Positions 1 through 5,119 of a stretch of DNA of 6,837 bases are shown piece by piece. The position numbers and the translations under genes were made by a program. Numbering within the stretch: position 1 is the stretch's first letter; every line of letters begins with the position of its first letter. The notes beneath the pieces are model-generated. The model saw only the letters and a program-made list of their open reading frames with translations. It had not been told where the DNA came from and ran no database searches. The stretch is taken from positions 1 through 6,837 of the forward strand of contig JBDZUZ010000180.1 in the NCBI GenBank assembly GCA_040255445.1, written 5' to 3'. The DNA is from JBDZUZ01 sp040255445 (GTDB lineage Bacteria; Planctomycetota; Phycisphaerae; Phycisphaerales; UBA1924).

Positions 1-142
1 GGCAACAATCGGCATGTCGCGGGCGGGCCGTGAGGGAAGCGCCCGGCCTCGTCATCGTGCACGTGGCGCTGGGCGGTTCGTACCACCTGCGCCGTCCCGC
101 CCCGCCCGGCCCGCCCCGCCACCGGGCATAACCCGCGGGGCG
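1..142. other. Downstream flank of gyrB, no supported gene
   Basis: This stretch follows the gyrB stop codon. Apart from the G-run cluster it holds a small inverted repeat on the minus strand, CGGG-TTATG-CCCG (about 124-136), with a four-base-pair stem and no following T-run, so I do not call it a terminator. A minus-strand ATG at 13-15 begins a frame reading MPIVA to the window edge. It could be the start of the next gene, but no ribosome binding site supports it and too little is present to judge. Confidence 0.4.
96..117 (-). other. Potential G-quadruplex just downstream of gyrB
   Basis: On the minus (mRNA-sense) strand there are five G-runs of 4, 3, 3, 4 and 3 bases, separated by loops of only 1, 2, 1 and 1 bases, all C. 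This fits the canonical four-tract quadruplex pattern with very short loops. It begins about 26 bases after the gyrB stop codon. Background G+C is high, so some G-runs are expected by chance, but five in 22 bases is dense. Whether it folds or affects transcript ends is unknown. Confidence 0.5.
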
Positions 143-2902
143 TCAGACGTCGAGGTTGCGGACCTCGAGGGCGTGGTCCTCGATGAACTTCCGCCGCGGC
201 TCGACTTCCTCGCCCATCAGGACCGAGAACAACGAGTCGGCGGTGCTGCCCATGTCCCAGGTGACCTTGAGCAGGATGCGCTTGGAGACATCCATGGTCG
301 TCTCCCAGAGCTGGTCCGCGTCCATCTCGCCCAACCCCTTGAAGCGCTTGACCTCGAGGCCGCGCCTCCCGATCTCCTTGAGCGACTCGAGGATGGCCGG
401 CAGGTTGGCGGCTTCGACAACGCCGCTCGAGCGACGCTTCTGGCGGGCCTTGTCGGCCGCGTCCTCGGGCGATTCCTCGCTCTCTTCGCCGTCGGCCTCA
501 TCGGCGGGACCGGCGGGGGCCGCGGCCTTCTCCTTGGTCGTATCGATCCACGCGAACATCGCCGGAAGGGCCTCGCCGGTCACGGCTTCGCCCTGCTGGG
601 CCGTGAAGCTCTGCACCGAGACGGGGATGCCCAGGTCGGTCAGCTCGCGGAAGATCCGCTCGAGCTCGCGGTTCTCGTGAAGCTCGCGGACGATCGCGGC
701 TTCGCCGGCGGTCGATTCGGTCTCGGCGGCGTCGGCCGCGGGCACGGCTTCAGCGCTGGCATCCTCGAGGCGGGCGCCCATCTCGGCGACGAGCTGCAGG
801 GCGCCCTGCTCGGTGATCGCGTAGCGGACCTTGTTGCGCGAGCTCACGCGGTAGAGCGGGAGCTGGCCTTCCATCGCCGGGTCCTTCACCCGCAGCTCAA
901 GCAGATCTTTGAACCGCACGCCGCGGCGTTCGGCGATCTCGACGAGCTCCATCATGCGGCGGAGGAGATGCACGACGCGCTTGAGGGGCGTGCCCTCGAG
1001 GCGGCGGACTTCGGTGGCGCGGATGTTCCGCGGGTCGTCGGTCGAGAGTTCGCGGATCGAAAGGGCGGCGCCGTCGACGCCCATCGTGGTCAGGGAGTCG
1101 TCGAGCGTCTTGTCGTTGAGGACGTAGGTCGCCTTGGCGTTGCGGCCGGTGCCCTTGAGCATCTGATAGAGCGGGGGCTGCGCGATGTAGATGTGCCCGC
1201 GGCGGATCAGCTCGGGCATCTGCCGGAAGAAGAAGGTGAGCAGGAGCGTGCGGATGTGGCTGCCGTCCACATCGGCGTCGGTCATGATGATGATCTTGCC
1301 GTAGCGGAGCTTGGAGAGGTCCTGATCGGCGCCGATGCCCACGCGCAGCGCGGAGATCAGCGTGCGGATCTCCTCGAAGGCGAGCATCTTGTCGATGCGG
1401 GCCTTCTCGACGTTGAGGATCTTGCCCTTCAGCGGCAGGATCGCCTGCGTCTCGATGTCCCGCCCCTGCGTGGCGGTTCCACCGGCCGAATCACCCTCGA
1501 CGATGAAGAGTTCGGAGCGGTCGACATCGCGCGTTTTGCAGTCGCGGAGCTTGTGGGGCATCGAGCCCGAGTCGAGCGCGCTCTTGCGGCGGGTCAGTTC
1601 GCGGGCCTTGCGGGCGGCCTCGCGGGCCTGAGCCGCGACGATGCCCTTCTGGCAGAGCCGCTTGGCCTCCGCCGGGTGCTCCTCGAGCCACTGCTCGAGC
1701 CCCTCCGACACCGCCGCGGCGGTGAATCCCTCGATCTCCGGGTTGAGCAGTTTTTCCTTGGGCTGGTTGTTGAAGGTCGGGTTGGGGAGCTTGACCGACA
1801 CGATCGCGATCAGGCCTTCGCGCAGGTCCTCGCCGGTGGGCACCGGGTCCTTGTCGCGGATGATGTTGGCCTTCTTGGCGTAGGCGTTGAGCGAGCGGGT
1901 GAGCGCGACCTTGAAGCCCTGGCCGTGCGTGCCGCCGTCGACGTTGTTGATGTTGTTGGCGAAGGTGAGCACGTTCTCCGCGTACCCGTTGTGGTACTGG
2001 AACGCGACCTCGCAGATCATGCTGTTGGCTTCGTTTTCGCGCTTCACATAGACAGGCGATGAGACCGGAGTCTTGCCGGTCATCATGTGCTGTACGTACT
2101 CGAGCAGGCCGTTGTCGGCGCGGAACGTCTCAGAGCGCACCTTGCCATCGGGGCCGACGCGCTCGTCGACCAGCTTGAGCGTCACACCGGGATTCAGGAA
2201 CGACAGCTCCCGCAGGCGGTTCGCAAGCGTCTCGGTGTTGAAGGTGACATCGGGGAAGATCGTGGGATCGGGCTTGAAGGTGACGGTGGTGCCGCGCTGA
2301 CGCGTCGCCGAGGCGGGCACATCGCCGATCCGCTTGAGCGGCTTGGCCACGCGGCCGCGCTCAAAGCCGATGTGGTGGATGTCGCCGTCGCGGTAGACCT
2401 CGCAGTCGAGGTACTCCGACAGCGCGTTCACGCACGAGACGCCGACGCCGTGCAGGCCGCCCGACACCTTGTACGCCGAGCCCTCCTGCTGGAACTTGCC
2501 GCCCGCGTGCAGCTTGGTCAGCACGATTTCAACGGCGGGCTTGCCGTTGAGGTTCGGGTCCTCGTGCTTCATCGGGTCGGTGGGGATGCCGCGGCCGTCG
2601 TCGATGACCGAGCAGGACCCATCGGCCTGGATCGTCACGGTGACCGTCGTCGCGTGACCGGCCATCGCCTCGTCGATCGAGTTGTCGACGACCTCGTACA
2701 CCAGGTGGTGCAGCGCGTTAAGGCCGGTGCCGCCGATGTACATGCCCGGCCGCTTGCGGACCGCCTCTAGACCTTCGAGGACCTGGATCTGGGCAGCGCC
2801 GTAGTCGCCCTTCTTGGCGGCGGGGACCGGCGGGACGCCGCCCGCCGCGGAAGCCTTGTCACCCATCGCGGCGGAAGTCGAAGCGGTCGAAGTGTCGGGC
2901 AT
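143..2902 (-). CDS. gyrB: DNA gyrase subunit B (GyrB)
   Basis: ATPase subunit of the type II topoisomerase that, with GyrA, introduces negative supercoils into DNA in the cytoplasm. The GHKL ATPase motifs are visible: EVVDNS with Asn74, DDGRGIP around residues 101-107, GGLHGVGV at 148-155, and QPKEKL with the ATP-contacting Lys382. The TOPRIM metal site shows EGDSAGG at 469-475 and DADVDG at 542-547, and KRFKGLGEM lies at 852-860. The protein has 919 residues against about 804 in E. coli. It carries the large insertion typical of Gram-negative GyrB between about 585 and 850, here enlarged by acidic, Ala-rich linkers near 711-740 and 790-828. Residues 1-32 are a low-complexity leader before the conserved fold. 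I chose the ATG at 2902 because an in-frame TGA lies just upstream (2918-2920); Met13 (2866) is an alternative, and neither has a clear Shine-Dalgarno site. Positions matching E. coli Asp426 and Lys447 (here Asp471 and Lys492) keep the wild-type residues. GyrB rather than ParE is supported by the insertion and by the C-terminal EPRRKFIEDHALEVRNLDV. Confidence 0.97.
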   Translation of the reverse strand: MPDTSTASTSAAMGDKASAAGGVPPVPAAKKGDYGAAQIQVLEGLEAVRKRPGMYIGGTGLNALHHLVYEVVDNSIDEAMAGHATTVTVTIQADGSCSVIDDGRGIPTDPMKHEDPNLNGKPAVEIVLTKLHAGGKFQQEGSAYKVSGGLHGVGVSCVNALSEYLDCEVYRDGDIHHIGFERGRVAKPLKRIGDVPASATRQRGTTVTFKPDPTIFPDVTFNTETLANRLRELSFLNPGVTLKLVDERVGPDGKVRSETFRADNGLLEYVQHMMTGKTPVSSPVYVKRENEANSMICEVAFQYHNGYAENVLTFANNINNVDGGTHGQGFKVALTRSLNAYAKKANIIRDKDPVPTGEDLREGLIAIVSVKLPNPTFNNQPKEKLLNPEIEGFTAAAVSEGLEQWLEEHPAEAKRLCQKGIVAAQAREAARKARELTRRKSALDSGSMPHKLRDCKTRDVDRSELFIVEGDSAGGTATQGRDIETQAILPLKGKILNVEKARIDKMLAFEEIRTLISALRVGIGADQDLSKLRYGKIIIMTDADVDGSHIRTLLLTFFFRQMPELIRRGHIYIAQPPLYQMLKGTGRNAKATYVLNDKTLDDSLTTMGVDGAALSIRELSTDDPRNIRATEVRRLEGTPLKRVVHLLRRMMELVEIAERRGVRFKDLLELRVKDPAMEGQLPLYRVSSRNKVRYAITEQGALQLVAEMGARLEDASAEAVPAADAAETESTAGEAAIVRELHENRELERIFRELTDLGIPVSVQSFTAQQGEAVTGEALPAMFAWIDTTKEKAAAPAGPADEADGEESEESPEDAADKARQKRRSSGVVEAANLPAILESLKEIGRRGLEVKRFKGLGEMDADQLWETTMDVSKRILLKVTWDMGSTADSLFSVLMGEEVEPRRKFIEDHALEVRNLDV

Positions 2903-3070
2903 GGGCTGCTCGCGGCCTCATCTTGACGCCGCGGCGTGCCTTCCAGGGGCACCCTCTCGGCGACGGCGATCCGGCCGCGGCCCCCTCCCGGAACCCTACG
3001 ACCAGACACCGAATGTTGATATGGAAAAAGCTGCCTTTCGTGGACGCGTGATCATAGGTCGATAACGTGC
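2903..3070 (-). promoter_or_regulatory. gyrB leader and probable promoter region
   Basis: This non-coding stretch lies between the terminator of the upstream operon and the gyrB start codon, so the gyrB promoter should be here. The best -10-like hexamer is TATGAT on the minus strand at 3051-3056, a five of six match to TATAAT. No convincing -35 element lies 16-18 bases upstream of it, so this is only a candidate. If used, the leader would be about 140 bases long. The last 20 bases before the ATG lack an AGGAGG-like site, so initiation may not depend on a Shine-Dalgarno contact. Confidence 0.35.
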
Positions 3071-3106
3071 AAAAATCGCCTTCTCCGGCCCGGGAGAAGG
3101 CGATTT
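3071..3106 (-). terminator. Rho-independent terminator of the rarA operon
   Basis: A perfect 14-base-pair inverted repeat pairs 3073-3086 with 3093-3106 around a six-base loop. The stem core is AATCGCCTTCTCC and its complement. Read on the minus strand, the hairpin runs directly into five T residues and then GC. It lies 47 bases beyond the transpeptidase stop codon and upstream of the gyrB leader, so it separates the three-gene operon from gyrB. On the plus strand the hairpin is followed by only three T residues, so the minus-strand direction fits better. Confidence 0.88.
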
Positions 3107-3152
3107 CAGTGTCGCGCAAATTGCGTGATTTCAGCGGTTTATGGCGGCGTGC

Positions 3153-4499
3153 TCAGGGCACGACGCGAACGCGGCTGACCTGCTCCACCAGGAGGTCGTA
3201 GATCGCCGCGATATCGCCATCCGCCATGCGGACGCAGCCCATCGACTTCTGCTTCCCGATCGAGTCCGGATCGATGGTGCCGTGCAGCCCGTAGCCGGTG
3301 TGCATTGACGACGAACCCACGCCCTCCCAGCCCAGCCAGTGCTCGCCGATCGGGTTCTTGGGGTCGTTGGCGTCGAACTTCTCGCCCGTGCGCGGGTTGA
3401 CCCAGTGCGGGTTGACGAGCTTGCTGCCCTTGCGGATGACGAACTCGCCCGTCGGCGTCCCGTTCCCCTCACCAAGACCGACGGTGTAGGAGCGGATGTA
3501 CAGCCAGTTGTCTGGCTCATCGGGCGAGCCCGCGAAGAGGTCGAGGCGGTAGTCGTTCTTGGTGACCACCGCGTGGAACGGGCCGCGCAGCAGCTTGAGC
3601 TTCTGCCCGACCTGGATCCGGTTGGGGTGCGAAATCCCGTTCACCCGCTGGATCAGCCGCCAGTCCGTCGCCAGGTCGCGCTTCCGCGCGATCTTCACGA
3701 GGCTGTCGCCGGGGGCCACGGTGTAGACCTCGGCCAGCGGATCGCCCTGCGTCACCTTGCTCGAGAAGACCAGGTCGTCGTTGATCGCCGTCAGCTTGGC
3801 CCGCAGCGAGGACTTGTCGCCGGGCGCGGCTTCGGGGTGGATGTACGCCTTGCTGTAGCTCACGCGGGCATCAACCAGGCGGCCGCTCGCCGCGGCGCTG
3901 TCGCCCGCCTCGATCAGGCGACGGACCGCCTGCGCCGAGCTCGACGGCGTCAGCGGTTCGGGAGTTGTGGCCGGCGGCGGTGTGGCCGTGGCGGGCGTCT
4001 GGGGCTCGGCCTTCGGCGTGGGGCGCGAGATCGGCTCCATGTCCTTGGTCACGTCGACCGGCGCGGGCTTTCCCGCGCCCGGGTCGGTGTTGCCGGCGGG
4101 GAGGTTCGCCCCCGGGACTGTGGTGGGGCTTGAGTTTCCCGCGTTCAAGTTGCTGGGGTTCGAGTTGCCCTGCTCCAGGACCACCGGCCCGCCCGAGGTC
4201 GGCTCGGCCTGACGCGATGACGAGACACCATCCATGAGCGACCGCGGCCGCGGCGGTGGGGGGGTATCGCCCGCGCCCGGCTCGCGGATCTCCGCGGCGT
4301 TCGCCGTGCTCGGCCCGGTGACCGACTTGCCGTCGCCGCCGAACATCGAGAACGCCGCCCACGCCAGCCCGCCCACGATCAGCAGGCCGACGAATGCGAA
4401 GACCAGCTTGCCGAACGGCGTGATCCCGATCCCCCGTCCGCGGGCGTTGATCTGCCGCGCCAACCCTGTTGCCCGTGCGTTCTGCGATGGAAGCGTCAT
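3153..4499 (-). CDS. Membrane-anchored LysM and YkuD L,D-transpeptidase
   Basis: Predicted cell-wall enzyme that forms or exchanges peptide cross-links in peptidoglycan (3-3 cross-links or attachment of a partner), acting outside the cytoplasmic membrane. Length is 448 residues. A basic N-terminus is followed by one membrane segment at about 31-53. Then comes a long Pro/Ser/Thr/Asn-rich spacer at about 58-187, a short helical TPR-like stretch at about 188-245, a LysM peptidoglycan-binding domain at about 258-304 (YTVAPGDSLVKIA to IQVGQKLKLL), and a YkuD catalytic domain at 306-448. The active-site signature is complete, with HGT at His407 and SMGCVRM holding Ser419, catalytic Cys422 and Arg424. 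I chose the ATG at 4499 over an in-frame ATG at 4577: it forms an ATGA overlap with the cyclo-ligase stop, it has a GAGAGG site five bases upstream, and the extra 26 residues would lie wholly inside the neighbour's coding sequence. It is last in its operon, before a terminator. The exact cross-link made cannot be read from sequence. Confidence 0.93.
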   Translation of the reverse strand: MTLPSQNARATGLARQINARGRGIGITPFGKLVFAFVGLLIVGGLAWAAFSMFGGDGKSVTGPSTANAAEIREPGAGDTPPPPRPRSLMDGVSSSRQAEPTSGGPVVLEQGNSNPSNLNAGNSSPTTVPGANLPAGNTDPGAGKPAPVDVTKDMEPISRPTPKAEPQTPATATPPPATTPEPLTPSSSAQAVRRLIEAGDSAAASGRLVDARVSYSKAYIHPEAAPGDKSSLRAKLTAINDDLVFSSKVTQGDPLAEVYTVAPGDSLVKIARKRDLATDWRLIQRVNGISHPNRIQVGQKLKLLRGPFHAVVTKNDYRLDLFAGSPDEPDNWLYIRSYTVGLGEGNGTPTGEFVIRKGSKLVNPHWVNPRTGEKFDANDPKNPIGEHWLGWEGVGSSSMHTGYGLHGTIDPDSIGKQKSMGCVRMADGDIAAIYDLLVEQVSRVRVVP

Positions 4500-5119
4500 G
4501 CGGTCCTCTCTGAATCGTCCCTGATCACCCGGAGCAGCCGCCGGTCGGTGATGACCGCGTCCAGCCGGATATCCCACTTGTCCATCGGCACGTCGTCGAC
4601 AATCTGTTCTTCGATTGCCACGCCGACTTTGAGCGCCCGTCCGGCGGAGTGCGCCGGAAGCCCCGCGAGAAAGCGATCGTAGAAGCCCTTTCCGCGCCCC
4701 AGCCGCCCGCCGCGGGTGTCGAACGCCACCCCGGGCACGAGCACCAGGCCGATCAGGGCCGGGTCGATCGCTACGGCATCAGCCCCGGGCTCGACGACGC
4801 CAAACCGGCCCGTCGCCAGCCCATCAAGGCCGCCGGCCGGGACCTCCGCCGCGACCATCGAACCCGACTCCCAATCGACCCGCGGCAGTGCGACCCTCTT
4901 GCCTCGCTCGCCGCAGGCCCGGACCACGCCCAGCACATCTACCTCGCCGGGGAGCGGGCTGTACGCCATGACAACCGCGGCCTTCTCAAACTCGGGAAGG
5001 GCGATGACCCGCTCGCAGACCGCCGCGGACGCCGCGCTCCAACGCTCGGGAGCAAGGGAGGTGAGCCGTGCCCGCACGGCCCGGCGGGCCTGCGCCTTCG
5101 CCGCGGCGACATCCGTCAC
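4496..5119 (-). CDS. ygfA: 5-formyltetrahydrofolate cyclo-ligase
   Basis: Converts 5-formyltetrahydrofolate to 5,10-methenyltetrahydrofolate using ATP, returning a storage or inhibitory folate to the one-carbon pool; cytoplasmic. The 207 residues match the usual family length of about 180-210. Visible family features are the basic N-terminal helix with Lys8 (KAQARRAVRARL), the substrate segment AYSPLPGEVD with Glu59, the Gly-rich nucleotide and substrate signature VPGVAFD to GGRLGRGKGFYDRF at 128-150, and the C-terminal PMDKWDIRLDAVITDRR. The start is a GTG at 5117-5119 that overlaps the rarA stop as GTGA. An AAGGG site lies six bases upstream, inside the rarA tail. The stop codon overlaps the transpeptidase start as ATGA. 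Both overlaps point to co-translation with the neighbours. No missing catalytic residue or frameshift is seen. The symbol is the E. coli name for this family, also called fau. Confidence 0.93.
   Translation of the reverse strand: MTDVAAAKAQARRAVRARLTSLAPERWSAASAAVCERVIALPEFEKAAVVMAYSPLPGEVDVLGVVRACGERGKRVALPRVDWESGSMVAAEVPAGGLDGLATGRFGVVEPGADAVAIDPALIGLVLVPGVAFDTRGGRLGRGKGFYDRFLAGLPAHSAGRALKVGVAIEEQIVDDVPMDKWDIRLDAVITDRRLLRVIRDDSERTA
4504..4510 (-). promoter_or_regulatory. Ribosome binding site deciding the transpeptidase start
   Basis: The minus strand reads GAGAGGA here, four to five bases before the ATG at 4497-4499. Together with the ATGA overlap it supports that ATG over the upstream one at 4577. 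The site lies inside the last codons of the cyclo-ligase gene, which suits translational coupling. Confidence 0.6.

Noticed and set aside
14..2062. Plus-strand open frame of 682 codons antisense to gyrB
   Set aside because: Long antisense frames are expected opposite a high-GC3 gene because stop codons become rare. The translation is Leu/Ala/Arg/Asp/Val-rich without motifs, while the minus strand is clearly gyrB.
2859..3119. Minus-strand 86-codon frame across the gyrB leader
   Set aside because: It would run through the terminator hairpin and into gyrB in the wrong frame, and it shows no protein-like features.
3115..3127. Short palindrome CGCAA-A-TTGCG after the transpeptidase stop codon
   Set aside because: Only five base pairs with a one-base centre and no associated signal; it is likely chance.
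3339..4133. Plus-strand open frame of 264 codons opposite the transpeptidase
   Set aside because: It is low-complexity Arg/Gly/Val, antisense to a gene with intact catalytic and LysM motifs.
4500..4577. N-terminal extension of the transpeptidase from an ATG at 4577
   Set aside because: The extra 26 residues lie inside the cyclo-ligase coding sequence, and the ATG at 4499 has both a ribosome binding site and the ATGA overlap.
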